In this document: positions 52,230 through 60,909 of the stretch, in pieces
Position numbering within the stretch: the first letter of the stretch is position 1
Layout: each line of letters starts with the position of its first letter
Source: JADFRG01 sp036986135
GTDB taxonomy: Bacteria; Chloroflexota; Anaerolineae; Anaerolineales; E44-bin32
NCBI GenBank assembly: GCA_036986135.1
Contig: BTQZ01000003.1
Span: forward strand, 1-64,000
Length of the DNA: 64,000 bases
Direction of reading: 5' to 3'
Translations under genes and position numbers: made by a program
Notes under the pieces: generated by a model
What the model saw: the letters and a program-made list of their open reading frames with translations, nothing else
Told to the model about the DNA's origin: nothing
The model's database searches: none

Positions 52230-52538
52230 GACAAGCTTCAATTCGAGACCCTCGGTGAAGGCCTTCATCGCTGAGGGATACTGATCTTGGTAGCGATCTA
52301 GAAGATCCTGGGCGAACATTTCGCCCACCTGTCGGTTCGGGGCGTAGTAGGCGCTTTGCGCCATGGCCTTCACGTCGGCCTTGGTACCATCCGGGACCTT
52401 ATCTATCACGTTGCGGATCTTATGCGCCAGGCATCGCTGGCGAAGACTCTTGGGCCACGCTTCCTCAACCGCCCGGATCAAGCCCGGTGCACCATCGGTG
52501 GTGATCAGGCCCGGAGGTGGCAGCCCCCGCCTCTGCAT
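52230..52538 (-). mobile_element. IS256 (mutator) family transposase fragment
   Basis: About 103 residues match the middle of IS256-type transposases: PGLITTDGAPGLIRAVEEAW, PKSLRQRCLAHKIRNVIDKV and a segment with QYPSAMKAFTEGLE. The catalytic Asp of TTDG is present, but the N-terminal third with the first DDE Asp and the C-terminal Glu region are missing. No terminal inverted repeats were seen. Its reading frame is continuous with an upstream piece of an unrelated gene. Confidence 0.8.
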
Positions 52539-52790
52539 GTCCTCGATTTGCACTCGCTCAATGGCTCCTGGCGTTGCGCGCATGCCGTCATGAATGTGGG
52601 CGCCCTCAAACGCTGGTCCTGAAGCGCAGGAGCAATATAGCAATCGACCGCCGGCCGCCAGGGAAATCTCTGCATTGGTACCTATTTCTAGGGCAATGAC
52701 GGCGTTCTCCGTCTCCCATACTCCAGCTGCCAGGAGCATTGACGCGTGATCGGATCCGACATATCCCGCGACAATTAAGGTGGTAATCAC
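52539..52790 (-). pseudogene. Fragment of an ASKHA-domain corrinoid-activation-like protein
   Basis: About 84 residues read VAGYVGSDHASMLLAAGVWE, VIALEIGTNAEISLAAGGRL, CASGPAFEGAHIHDGM and ATPGAIERVQI. This is the conserved core of the ASKHA (DUF4445) part of RACo/RamA-type reductive activators of corrinoid proteins. The ferredoxin domain and the rest are absent. It runs in frame into the IS256 fragment, creating a chimeric open frame. An MttB-family gene lies 7 kb away. Confidence 0.65.
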
Positions 52791-52829
52791 TCTCGCAATT
52801 CAAAGGAACAACTTCCCCCAATGCCACAC

Positions 52830-52945
52830 TCAATAGCTATTGATGCAGCACCCGCCGTCGAGGGGAAAGGCATGACCGGCGATCTGTCCGCGGCCGGGCC
52901 GCAAAGCCGGGCGATCAGGTCTGGGGCGATGCCAATCCGATTTGT
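52830..52945 (-). pseudogene. Frameshifted C-terminal fragment of a short-chain dehydrogenase/reductase
   Basis: On the minus strand one frame reads IAPDLIARLCGPAADR and the next continues GQIAGHAFPLDGGCCINSY before a stop at 52830. Together these match the end of SDR enzymes (segment like ITGQ.F.VDGG). The frame change inside about 35 codons and the missing body show it is a remnant. Confidence 0.5.
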
Positions 52946-52975
52946 GAAGCTTGACACAAAAACCAATTCATTATA

Positions 52976-53016
52976 AGCTTTTATTAGGCAAAAATAAGTT
53001 TTATACAATAAAAGCT
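52976..53016. repeat. Inverted repeat in an AT-rich island upstream of the iclR gene
   Basis: AGCTTTTATT (52976-52985) and AATAAAAGCT (53007-53016) are perfect 10-bp arms with 21 bases between. The surrounding 90 bases are markedly AT-rich and include TTGACA (52951-52956) and TATACAAT (53002-53009). It may be a regulatory site or an insertion scar. The 234 bases from here to the iclR start hold no gene I can see. Confidence 0.5.
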
Positions 53017-53250
53017 GCGCCTATATTGAACCGTAGAGTATGCACTTCGGGAAAAGGACATCCCTGACGCCCTCCCCTGCAAAGTGTAGATTTCTTGGCC
53101 GGTCACTGATGAACATGCCAATGCCTTTCAAACCTCATTCTGCTGTTCCTGGGCGACAGGCCAGCTCCAAAATGGCGGAAAAGAGCGCCCGGCTTCGGAC
53201 AAAATGGAATGCAGGAAGGTTTCATGTGAGCAGTCTAACAAAAGCCCATC

Positions 53251-54090
53251 ATGCCAACTCCTGAGGATCTTGACGCAAAAGCAGAGCCCGATAACGATCG
53301 CTACAAAGTCAGAGCCGTGGACAGGGCGCTTCGTGTGCTCGTCCTGCTTTCCGATGGAAAGCCCCGGAATCTCAATGAACTGAGTGAGGATACTGGGATT
53401 GATAGCAGCACCATATTTCGGCTCCTCTCCACGCTTTCATACCATAACTTCGTGGTTTATGGCGGAAGATCAAGTGGATATCGACTGGAACATGCCTGTC
53501 TCGAACTGGCGAGCGCATACCTCGAGGGAAACGACCTGCGGAGGAGCGCATTGCCGGATCTGGAGCTCCTTCGGGATTCGACCGGAGAAACCGTGCATCT
53601 TGGCATCCTCGATCAGATGGAAGTTATCTATATCGAGAAACTTCAAGGCCACCATGCCATCGGGCTCATGTCCTCTCAGGTCGGTGGGCGCGCTCCTGCC
53701 TATTGCACAGGACTGGGAAAAGCACTCTTGGCTCACGAGAACAGCTCGCAGGTCCGCGAGTACTTTTCGCGCCAAGGGTTACAGGCTTTTTCCAGCGAAA
53801 CCATTCCAACCATCGATGCATTGATGAGCCACCTCGAGCTGGTCCGGGCGAGAGGCTATGCATTGGATCTGGGAGAGCACGAACCTGAAGTACGTTGTGT
53901 CGGGACGCCACTATTCGATATCAAGGGAAAGGCGGTCGCAGCCATCAGCATTAGCGGTCCCAGAAGCAGGTTGGATCCCCTGGAAACGAGGCGCGATCTG
54001 ATTCGCACGACGCTTGAGACTGCAAAGCGCATCTCCGGCAAACTCGGCTATCACATTCCAAGAACCAGCGAGGATGTGAAGAAACCGTAG
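53251..54090 (+). CDS. IclR family transcriptional regulator
   Basis: The 279-residue protein has an N-terminal winged helix (about 20-80: VDRALRVLVLLSDGKPRNLN, TGIDSSTIFRLLSTL) and an IclR effector domain (about 95-270: GETVHLGILDQMEVIYIEKL, APAYCTGLGKALLA, GYALDLGEHEPEVRCVGTPL). IclR regulators usually control neighbouring catabolic or transport genes. It stands first in the island and is likely the regulator of the downstream ABC and methyltransferase genes. Confidence 0.93.
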   Translation: MPTPEDLDAKAEPDNDRYKVRAVDRALRVLVLLSDGKPRNLNELSEDTGIDSSTIFRLLSTLSYHNFVVYGGRSSGYRLEHACLELASAYLEGNDLRRSALPDLELLRDSTGETVHLGILDQMEVIYIEKLQGHHAIGLMSSQVGGRAPAYCTGLGKALLAHENSSQVREYFSRQGLQAFSSETIPTIDALMSHLELVRARGYALDLGEHEPEVRCVGTPLFDIKGKAVAAISISGPRSRLDPLETRRDLIRTTLETAKRISGKLGYHIPRTSEDVKKP

Positions 54091-54104
54091 GAAGGACCTA
54101 CGCA

Positions 54105-54458
54105 ATGTACTTCGTCCAGATTTTTAATGCCAAGTCGAACATCAGCCAGGAACAGATGGCGGATATCTATCGAAGATTAGCCGATGGCTGGCAGAAGGTC
54201 TGGCCATCAAACAAGCTTATCGGTTTCTTTAGGCGCAAATGGGGAGTGGGCGCTCAACCGGATTACTTAGCCATTTGGGAGCTCCCCAATGCAGCGGCGA
54301 TGGATGAGTGGGATGAGTCATGGGAGCGAGTTAAGGACTCAATGCTGGATATCGAGGACGAGTTTTGGAACGCGGTCGAGATGGTGGAAACCAAGCTCAT
54401 GGAACAAGTAGATCTGATATCAGGAGAGGAGGCGAGGCCGAACACCGAGGCGATCTGA
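54105..54458 (+). CDS. Small protein, dimeric alpha/beta-barrel-like (NIPSNAP/EthD type), unknown function
   Basis: The 117-residue product begins MYFVQIFNAKSNISQEQMAD and contains DYLAIWELPNAAAMDEWDES, an alternation of strands and helices with a late acidic helix, as in small ferredoxin-like barrels of the NIPSNAP or EthD kind. Homology is not certain. It has a good ribosome-binding site (AGGAAGG) and follows iclR by 14 bases. It may be an accessory catabolic enzyme or binding protein of the island. Confidence 0.55.
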   Translation: MYFVQIFNAKSNISQEQMADIYRRLADGWQKVWPSNKLIGFFRRKWGVGAQPDYLAIWELPNAAAMDEWDESWERVKDSMLDIEDEFWNAVEMVETKLMEQVDLISGEEARPNTEAI

Positions 54459-54530
54459 CCAAGGGATAACGCGACGTGTGATGTTGTGCACCACTTTGGA
54501 GCTTCACGATACTAGAGGAGGAAGAAGATT

Positions 54531-56222
54531 ATGACTAAGAGAATGATCGTTTTGTTGCTTGCGATTCCGTTCTTGTTGGCAGGTTGCCAGAAGGCCGCCA
54601 CACCTACAGAAGAGGGGGCTGCGCCTGTTGAGCCAACGTCGGCTGTGTCGGAGCCAACCAGCGCGCCGGAGCCTACGGAAGTTCCAGCAGCTCCCTTGGC
54701 GAAGATTGTCGTTGCGCTAGAAACCGACATTGATACGATGGAGCTGGATGCCTTCAAATCGGATGCGGCTTACGAGCTCGACGCCAACACTCAAGAAAGG
54801 CCGATCGACTACGTCTGGGAGCGCGACTCCGGGGGAAATTGGTTTTCTACCATCGATTTCGAAGGCTCTCTGGTTGAGTCCTGGGAAATCTCGGATGATG
54901 GGATGTCGCTGACGTTCAATATTCGGAAAGGCGTGACGTTCAATAACGGCAATCCGGTGGACGCCAACGCCTTCAAGCATAGTTATGAACGCCACATCAG
55001 CTTGGCTGGGGGCGTCACCAAACCGATGATGGACATGGCATTGGGAGCCGTGCCGGAGGGAGCGACGATCGACCAAATCGAGGTAGTGGATGACTATACA
55101 GTTAAGCTCAGTCTGACTCGACCGAACCCCAATATCCTCAGTTTCCTGGCCACCATATCCGTCCCCATCATCGACCCGGCCGTGACAGCAGAGTACGCCA
55201 CAGAGGAAGACCCTTGGGCCACAGAGTACTGGAAGACGGGCACTGTAGGCACAGGACCCTATCGCCTCGCCCGCTTCGAGCCAGGTGTGGAATGGGAGCT
55301 GGAGCCTTACGAGGGCTACTGGAATCCAGATGCTGTTAAGAACGGCGGGATCCTGGTGAAGGTTATCCCCTCTGCCGAAACCAGGCTGTTGCTGCTCAAG
55401 GCAGGCGACATCGATGTGGTTTGGGGTTTGCCACTCAAAGACATGGATGACCTTGTTGCAGATCCTGATATCAACGTCGTTAATTTTGCATCCCGCAGCC
55501 AGAACTTCATGGTACTCAACAACGCCATTCCCCCATTCGACAATATGAAGGTCAGGCAAGCGATCTCGTATGCGGTCCCTTACAAGGACCTCATTGAGAA
55601 AACCCTCTACGGCTATGCTTCTCCACTGCAAGGCCCCTTCCCCTTGTCCATGCCAGGCGCCACGTTTGACCACTGGCCATATGGAGACGGAGCGAACTAT
55701 GAGAAGGCGAGAGAGCTTTTGGCTGAGGCCGGATATCCCGATGGATTTGAAACAGAGCTCAACGTTCTCGTAGGCAAGCAGGCCGACCAGGATAGCGCCA
55801 TACTCATCCAGGATGCTCTGGCACAGATCGGGATTGATGTGAAACTGAATGTCCTCGGAGCCGGTCCATACTTCGATGCGCTCTATGGCCGTACAGCTCC
55901 CATGGTCATCACTTACATCTACTCCTTCGTCAATGATCCTTATTACTACGCGTACTATGTTCTCGACAGCAAAGGACCGGCGAATTTCGCCAACTATGTG
56001 AATGAAAGAGTTGATGAGTTGATCAGCGAGGGGTTCTTTGAGCCCGACATTGCCAAGCGAAACGCCATGACCGATGAGATGCAGAAGATTTTCCTGGAAG
56101 AAGCAGGCTACGTGAATCTCTTCTCCGCAGATTTGGTGGTCGCGGTCAGATCTGATGTCAAGGGCTTTGCCGCTCACGGAGATGGACAGCCTAGATTCTG
56201 GATGATGTACAAGGGGGAGTAG
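54531..56222 (+). CDS. ABC transporter substrate-binding lipoprotein, family 5 (peptide/nickel/opine type)
   Basis: The 563-residue protein has a lipoprotein signal (FLLAGC, Cys19), a Pro/Glu/Thr linker and a family-5 binding fold: LVESWEISDDGMSLTFNIRK, VTFNNGNPVDANAFKHSYER, GTGPYRLARFEPGVEWEL and VRQAISYAVPYKDLIEKTL. These proteins bind peptides or other medium-sized solutes. GAGGAGG lies about 12 bases before the ATG. A strong hairpin downstream separates it from the permease genes. Confidence 0.92.
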   Translation: MTKRMIVLLLAIPFLLAGCQKAATPTEEGAAPVEPTSAVSEPTSAPEPTEVPAAPLAKIVVALETDIDTMELDAFKSDAAYELDANTQERPIDYVWERDSGGNWFSTIDFEGSLVESWEISDDGMSLTFNIRKGVTFNNGNPVDANAFKHSYERHISLAGGVTKPMMDMALGAVPEGATIDQIEVVDDYTVKLSLTRPNPNILSFLATISVPIIDPAVTAEYATEEDPWATEYWKTGTVGTGPYRLARFEPGVEWELEPYEGYWNPDAVKNGGILVKVIPSAETRLLLLKAGDIDVVWGLPLKDMDDLVADPDINVVNFASRSQNFMVLNNAIPPFDNMKVRQAISYAVPYKDLIEKTLYGYASPLQGPFPLSMPGATFDHWPYGDGANYEKARELLAEAGYPDGFETELNVLVGKQADQDSAILIQDALAQIGIDVKLNVLGAGPYFDALYGRTAPMVITYIYSFVNDPYYYAYYVLDSKGPANFANYVNERVDELISEGFFEPDIAKRNAMTDEMQKIFLEEAGYVNLFSADLVVAVRSDVKGFAAHGDGQPRFWMMYKGE

Positions 56223-56264
56223 CCCGCAAAAGGTTGCAGGTTCGAGCGCGAAGCTTTTTAGGTG

Positions 56265-56292
56265 AGCGGGGGGCTCTATGGAGCCCCCCGCT
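56265..56292 (+). terminator. GC-rich intercistronic hairpin after the binding-protein gene
   Basis: AGCGGGGGGCTC and GAGCCCCCCGCT form a perfect 12-bp stem with loop TATG. No T run follows, so it more likely blocks 3' exonucleases and favours accumulation of the binding-protein message over the permease part. Confidence 0.6.
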
Positions 56293-56328
56293 GCAATCAC
56301 CCATACAATACAGCGAGGAACCCAAGAA

Positions 56329-57363
56329 ATGAATTTGCCGGGCTTTGTGCTAAAGAGATTCTCGCTTGCGCTGCTGACTCTCCTGGGGGCGCTCATAGCA
56401 GTGTTCCTCTTGACGCGCATCCTGCCAGGTAACCCGGCGAAGTACAGGGCGGGCGCCTTTGCCCCACCTGAGACGGTGGCCGAAATTGAAAAGCAAATGG
56501 GTTTGGACAAGCCCCTGCATGTCCAATTTGCCCGGTATATGAACGGCCTGCTGCATTTTGATTTGGGCACCAGCTGGAATACCCGGCGGCCGGTGGCGGA
56601 TGATCTGGCCCGGCGCCTGCCTGCCAGCCTCGAATTATCGGTTGCAAGTTTTCTCCTCGCGACCGTAATCGCCCTGCCGCTCGGGATTATCGCTGCGGTG
56701 AAAAAGGGCTCGCTCTTCGATCAACTCAGTCGGTTCGTCACCACGATCAGCGCCTCGGTAGCCTTGTTTTGGATGGGCACAATGTTGATTTACCTGCTCT
56801 ACTACCGATGGCAACTCGTGCCTGCTCCGACCGGGCGGCTCGATATCCTGCTTCCCGCGCCTGATCGGATCACCGGTTTCTATGTCCTCGACAGCCTCTT
56901 GACCGGGAACATGGAAACGCTCTTCTCAAGCCTGAAACACCTATTTCTACCTGCATTCACACTCTCCATCGCGGTGATGGGCATCATCGTAAAGGGTGCA
57001 CGCACTTCAATGCTGGAGGTGCTGCGTATGGATTACATCCGTACGGCATACGCTCTTGGCATGAGCCGGCGTCAGGTCGTTCTTGAGCAGGCGCTCCAGA
57101 ACGCGCTGATTCCGGTGATCACCATCCTGGCGTTGGTGTTCGGGTTCTTGATGGCGGGCAATGTCGTAGTAGAAATGCTTTTCTCGTGGCCTGGCATTGG
57201 ACATTATGCATGGAATGCCCTCCTATCGAAGGATTTCGATTCTGTCCAGGGCTTTCTGCTTTTCGTTTCCGCCGGTTATGTTCTGCTTAATCTGCTGGTC
57301 GATCTAACGTACGGCCTGGTGGATCCCAGAATACGATTGGGGATGCGCGGCAAGAACGCGTAG
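56329..57363 (+). CDS. ABC permease, DppB/OppB family
   Basis: The ATG at 56329 follows GAGGA and gives 344 residues beginning MNLPGFVLKRFSLALLTLLG. An earlier in-frame start lies inside the hairpin and is rejected. There are six membrane helices. The coupling segment RTAYALGMSRRQVVLEQALQ (EAA loop) and ALVFGFLMAGNVVVEMLFSW plus PGIGHYAWNALLSKD are typical of DppB. The conserved DPR..LGMRGK end is present. It pairs with the next gene to form the channel. Confidence 0.93.
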   Translation: MNLPGFVLKRFSLALLTLLGALIAVFLLTRILPGNPAKYRAGAFAPPETVAEIEKQMGLDKPLHVQFARYMNGLLHFDLGTSWNTRRPVADDLARRLPASLELSVASFLLATVIALPLGIIAAVKKGSLFDQLSRFVTTISASVALFWMGTMLIYLLYYRWQLVPAPTGRLDILLPAPDRITGFYVLDSLLTGNMETLFSSLKHLFLPAFTLSIAVMGIIVKGARTSMLEVLRMDYIRTAYALGMSRRQVVLEQALQNALIPVITILALVFGFLMAGNVVVEMLFSWPGIGHYAWNALLSKDFDSVQGFLLFVSAGYVLLNLLVDLTYGLVDPRIRLGMRGKNA

Positions 57364-57377
57364 TAGATGGAAATCCT

Positions 57378-58253
57378 ATGCTAGACAGCACGATTGCGCG
57401 CGGTGGGCCCTTTGCCCGCCTTTCCACCTTGTGGCGGCGAGGGCTGGGTCGAAATACCACACTTGCCGTTGCGCTCATACTGCTTAGCGGAATCCTATTT
57501 ATCGCCATTGTGGGACCATGGATTGCCCCGTACGACCCCATAGCGATCGGCGAGGGCGACTGGAGGCAACCCCCTTCCCGTGAGCACATTATGGGGACGG
57601 ACAACTTTGGGCGAGATATTTTCTCTAGATTGGTCTATGCTGCCCGGCTGGATCTCGCGATTGGTTTGGCAGTTGCCCTGCTTTGCTTTGCCGCCGGCTC
57701 GTTGATTGGAGCTTTCTCGGGGTATTTCGGCGGTCGGCTCGATGACATCGTAATGCGGTTATCGGACATCGTTATCTCATTTCCTGCTTTCATCTTGGCA
57801 ATGGGTATTACCGCCATGCTCGGGACGGAAATCATATACGTCATTGTGGCGGTGGCCGTTGCCTATACGCCTTATTTCATAAGAATCACGCGCAGCGAAA
57901 TGCTTTCTATCAGGGAAATGGACTACGCCGACGCAGCAAAGGTCGCAGGAAATCCCCAGTGGCGAATCATCGTGCGCCATCTTATGCCCAACTCCATAAA
58001 TGTTGCCCTTGTCCAGGCAAGCCTGGCTGTGGGTTGGGCTATCCTCGACGTGGCAGGGTTGAGCTTCCTAGGTCTTGGAATTCAGCCTCCCACGGCCGAA
58101 TGGGGTGTCATGGTTCGCGATGGCGTATCCGGCATTGTCTCCGAGGAATGGTGGATCTATTTCTTTCCAGGCGCAGCCATCGCCCTAACCGTTCTTGGGT
58201 TCAACCTCCTGGGAGACGGATTGCGCGATCTTTGGGCGCCTGAATCGAAGTGA
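57378..58253 (+). CDS. ABC permease, DppC/OppC family
   Basis: The 291-residue protein has the OppC N-terminal segment, APYDPIAIGEGDWRQPPS with HIMGTDNFGRDIFSRLVYAA, and six membrane helices. The EAA loop reads DYADAAKVAGNPQWRIIVRH, and the C-terminus GFNLLGDGLRDLWAPES is characteristic. It is the second half of the permease and lies 14 bases after the first. Confidence 0.94.
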   Translation: MLDSTIARGGPFARLSTLWRRGLGRNTTLAVALILLSGILFIAIVGPWIAPYDPIAIGEGDWRQPPSREHIMGTDNFGRDIFSRLVYAARLDLAIGLAVALLCFAAGSLIGAFSGYFGGRLDDIVMRLSDIVISFPAFILAMGITAMLGTEIIYVIVAVAVAYTPYFIRITRSEMLSIREMDYADAAKVAGNPQWRIIVRHLMPNSINVALVQASLAVGWAILDVAGLSFLGLGIQPPTAEWGVMVRDGVSGIVSEEWWIYFFPGAAIALTVLGFNLLGDGLRDLWAPESK

Positions 58254-58262
58254 TTGAGCAAC

Positions 58263-59279
58263 ATGAAGAAAGATAGCCTGCTGAAGATTGAAGACTTATC
58301 TGTCAGCTTCGCGGATCACACTGATCGAATCCAGATACTTGACGAGGTGTCGCTGGCGATCTCAGAGGATGAGATTCTGGGGCTGGTAGGTGAAAGTGGA
58401 TCGGGCAAGACAGTCACCGCTCTCTCCATTATGCGCTTGCTTGACCCGGCTGCCAAGATCGAGCAAGGGAGCATACGCTTTAGAGGTGAGGACCTGCTGG
58501 CAATTTCCCAAAAGGAAATGGAGCATATTCGCGGGTCCCAGATCTCGATGATTTTTCAAAACCCTCGAAGCTCGCTAAATCCGCTTAAGCGGGTACTTTC
58601 GCAAGTGGCGAAATCCTATGGCAGGAAGAAGGGCGTCGGGCGAGTCGAAGCTCTGCATGAAGCGACCGAGCTTTTGAAAAGCGTGGGTTTTCCGGATGTC
58701 GAAAGACGGGCCAGGAGCTATCCCCATCAGTTGAGTACCGGGATGTGTCAAAGAGTAATGATCGCCATGATGATCGCCTCCAACCCCGACCTGCTTATCG
58801 CTGACGAGGCCACGACCGCCCTGGATGCCACGATCGCCGAGCAGATCTATCAGCTGCTCCACGAACTTCGCCAGCGTACGCGAATGTCGATCCTCATCAT
58901 CACCCACGATCTGGGCGTTGTGGCCGAGAATTGCCACCGGGTTGCGGTCATGCACGCAGGCCACATCGTGGAGACGGCCAAAGTTGAGACCATCTTCAAG
59001 CAACCTGGACATCCTTATACCTCCTATCTCGTTCGCTATCTCCCAAGGGTTGATCGGAAGGTTGCCATGCCTTCAGTGAGAACGACGACCGTGGAGGAGG
59101 TGGACTACGCTTCTTCGGGCTGCCGGTACGCACGTAAATGCGAACTCGCGATGGAGATATGCTTCGGAGAGAAACCAGAAATGCGAGAGATGGCTCCTGG
59201 GCATTGGGTCATGTGTCACTTCGCCACCCCGGAAGGTGCCCCCGAGAAGGCAGTCGAGACGAGCAATGTCAGGTTTTAA
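58263..59279 (+). CDS. ABC ATPase, DppD/OppD family
   Basis: Starting at the ATG at 58263 the ATPase has 338 residues. Walker A is VGESGSGKTVTALSI, Walker B LLIADEATTALDATI (Ala where most family members have Pro), and the signature is unusual: QLSTGMCQRVMIAMM in place of LSGGMxQR. The C-terminal oligopeptide-specific region with several cysteines (GCRYARKCELAMEICF) is present and may hold an iron-sulfur site. A TTG nine bases earlier touches the previous stop. The MttB-type gene overlaps its end. Confidence 0.92.
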   Translation: MKKDSLLKIEDLSVSFADHTDRIQILDEVSLAISEDEILGLVGESGSGKTVTALSIMRLLDPAAKIEQGSIRFRGEDLLAISQKEMEHIRGSQISMIFQNPRSSLNPLKRVLSQVAKSYGRKKGVGRVEALHEATELLKSVGFPDVERRARSYPHQLSTGMCQRVMIAMMIASNPDLLIADEATTALDATIAEQIYQLLHELRQRTRMSILIITHDLGVVAENCHRVAVMHAGHIVETAKVETIFKQPGHPYTSYLVRYLPRVDRKVAMPSVRTTTVEEVDYASSGCRYARKCELAMEICFGEKPEMREMAPGHWVMCHFATPEGAPEKAVETSNVRF

Positions 59280-60705
59280 GCCAAAAATATCACGGCGGTG
59301 GCAGGTCTTACGACAAAGGCAAGTACAAAGCTTGCATGATGCAACGTTGAAGCTGCTGTCCGAGGAGGGCGTGGTGTTCCAGAGCGAGGCTGCTCTGGAG
59401 GTCCTTCGGAAAAATGGTGTCCGCATCGAGGGGAAGATCGCACGATTTCCGGCAGCGCTGATTGAGAAAGCCATTGAGAACTGCCCAAGCGAAGTGATCC
59501 TTAGGGCGCGGAATCCCGAGCGTAACGTCGTGCTGGGACACGGCAATATTCATTACACCAATTGCTTCGGCCCTGTTCGAGTACGGAGGCTGGGCATGAC
59601 CGAAACCGTCCCTGCAACCCGTGAAGATCTGCGGCATTTTACTGTTTTGAGCGATGCGCTCGAAAATGTGGCTTATTGCCTGTTCCACGTGCGTCCCTGC
59701 GAGAACCCCGTGGATTTCAATGATATCTACAGCGCCGCGACCATGCTGAAGATCACGGACAAGCATATTCACTTCAGTCAGGATTCGGCAGCGAGCACGG
59801 ATGTACTAATTACCCTGGGAGAAGTAGCCGTGAACGACGCACCAAATGCTGAGGGGCCAGTGTTCTCGCTGGGAGGCTGCTCAACTTCTCCGCTGATCTA
59901 TTCCGAGGATGTATGCACTAAGTTCATTAAAGCCGTGCCTAGGGGGATCCCCTTTCTCGTTGTGAGTGGGGCAATTTCAGGCGGGACCGCTCCGGCTACT
60001 TTGGCCGGGACACTGCTGGTTCAGAACGCGGAGGTATTGGCAGGCGTCGCGCTGGCTCAACTGCTGCGCCCAGGCGCTCCACTTATCTATGGCGCGTTCT
60101 CTGGGGGTATGGATATGCGATCCGGAAACTTTGTGATGGGGGGCACTGAACTTGCCCTGATGCAGGCTGCGACAGCCCAACTTTGCGACCTCTACCACAT
60201 CCCCTTCGGCTATGGCAGTGGGGGCTGGACCGATGCTCGCGATCCCAACGTCCAAGCCGGGTTTGAGAAGGGATGCACCTTATTGGCCGCGGCGCTCGCG
60301 GGTGTTGAAGTTGTCCACTCAGCGATTGGCGGGATGCTGGGTGGCGCCGAGATCGCCGACTACGCGCAAATGATCATCGATGACGAGTTGTGTAGCATGG
60401 TCAACCGGTACCTACAGGGCATCTCCTTTGACGCTCGCTCGCTCGCCTATGATGTCATTCGGGAGGTCGGGCCAGGGGGAAACTTCCTAGGCAACCTGCA
60501 TACAGCTCAGTCCTTCAGGAACGAGCATTTTTTGCCACAGATCCTGGAGCGTGTGACCGGCGAGACCAAGATCGAAGGTATTATCGCCAGCGCAAGTGAG
60601 CGTGCACAAAAGATTCTAGACTCACACAAACCGAATTACCTTAGCCGGTCAGCAGCAGAAAAGATGGACGAGTTGGTGGACCTAGCAGTAAGAAGCCAAG
60701 AATGA
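59266..60705 (+). CDS. MttB (trimethylamine methyltransferase) family protein, non-pyrrolysine
   Basis: The 479-residue protein belongs to the MttB/COG5598 family: LLSEEGVVFQSEAALEVLRK, DFNDIYSAATMLKITDKHIH, GATP-like segments (LAGTLLVQNAEVLAGVALAQ), DLYHIPFGYGSGGWTDARDP, and a late GGNFLGNLHTAQSFRNEHF. Canonical trimethylamine enzymes need pyrrolysine from an in-frame TAG; here there is none. It groups with homologues such as glycine-betaine demethylase MtgB, which pass methyl groups to a corrinoid protein. No corrinoid protein or MtgA-like partner is in the window. It overlaps the dppD-like gene by 14 bases. Confidence 0.9.
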   Translation: MSGFKPKISRRWQVLRQRQVQSLHDATLKLLSEEGVVFQSEAALEVLRKNGVRIEGKIARFPAALIEKAIENCPSEVILRARNPERNVVLGHGNIHYTNCFGPVRVRRLGMTETVPATREDLRHFTVLSDALENVAYCLFHVRPCENPVDFNDIYSAATMLKITDKHIHFSQDSAASTDVLITLGEVAVNDAPNAEGPVFSLGGCSTSPLIYSEDVCTKFIKAVPRGIPFLVVSGAISGGTAPATLAGTLLVQNAEVLAGVALAQLLRPGAPLIYGAFSGGMDMRSGNFVMGGTELALMQAATAQLCDLYHIPFGYGSGGWTDARDPNVQAGFEKGCTLLAAALAGVEVVHSAIGGMLGGAEIADYAQMIIDDELCSMVNRYLQGISFDARSLAYDVIREVGPGGNFLGNLHTAQSFRNEHFLPQILERVTGETKIEGIIASASERAQKILDSHKPNYLSRSAAEKMDELVDLAVRSQE

Positions 60706-60909
60706 TTCATACGACTGAATTCAATCACCACCGCTGTAATCGTAGCTATGGTTCTCGTCCTGGAGGGCTCAGGATTTGGCTCCTTGCTAGGCGGTGCCGG
60801 TCCATCCACTTGCAGGGGTGGGATCTTTGGATACTGCCGGCAAATATGCGTGGCGATACGATAAAAATCACCGATGGTCGGCGGCGCCTCTGTCGAGGAA
60901 TGCGGACCT
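60706..60909 (+). other. Intergenic stretch with a possible 38-codon Cys-containing frame
   Basis: Between the MttB-type gene and the second ATPase gene lie 204 bases with no clear gene. An ATG at 60748 opens 38 codons to a TAA at 60862-60864: a hydrophobic start (MVLVLEGSGFGSLLGGAGP) and a tail with three Cys (CRGGIFGYCRQICVAIR). No ribosome-binding site is seen. It may be a chance frame. Confidence 0.2.

Noticed and set aside
56222..56264. Possible tRNA-like segment after the binding-protein gene (contains GGTTCGAG-like bases)
   Set aside because: No matching acceptor, D or anticodon arms; the region is too short and leads into the GC-rich hairpin.
54717..56570. Very long open frame (about 617 codons) on the minus strand
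   Set aside because: It lies opposite the family-5 binding-protein gene, has no recognisable domain and its codons mirror the plus-strand gene; the plus strand has lipobox, binding fold and ribosome-binding site.
59266..60705. Pyrrolysine in the MttB-family protein
   Set aside because: No in-frame TAG occurs in the gene, so it is a non-pyrrolysine homologue.
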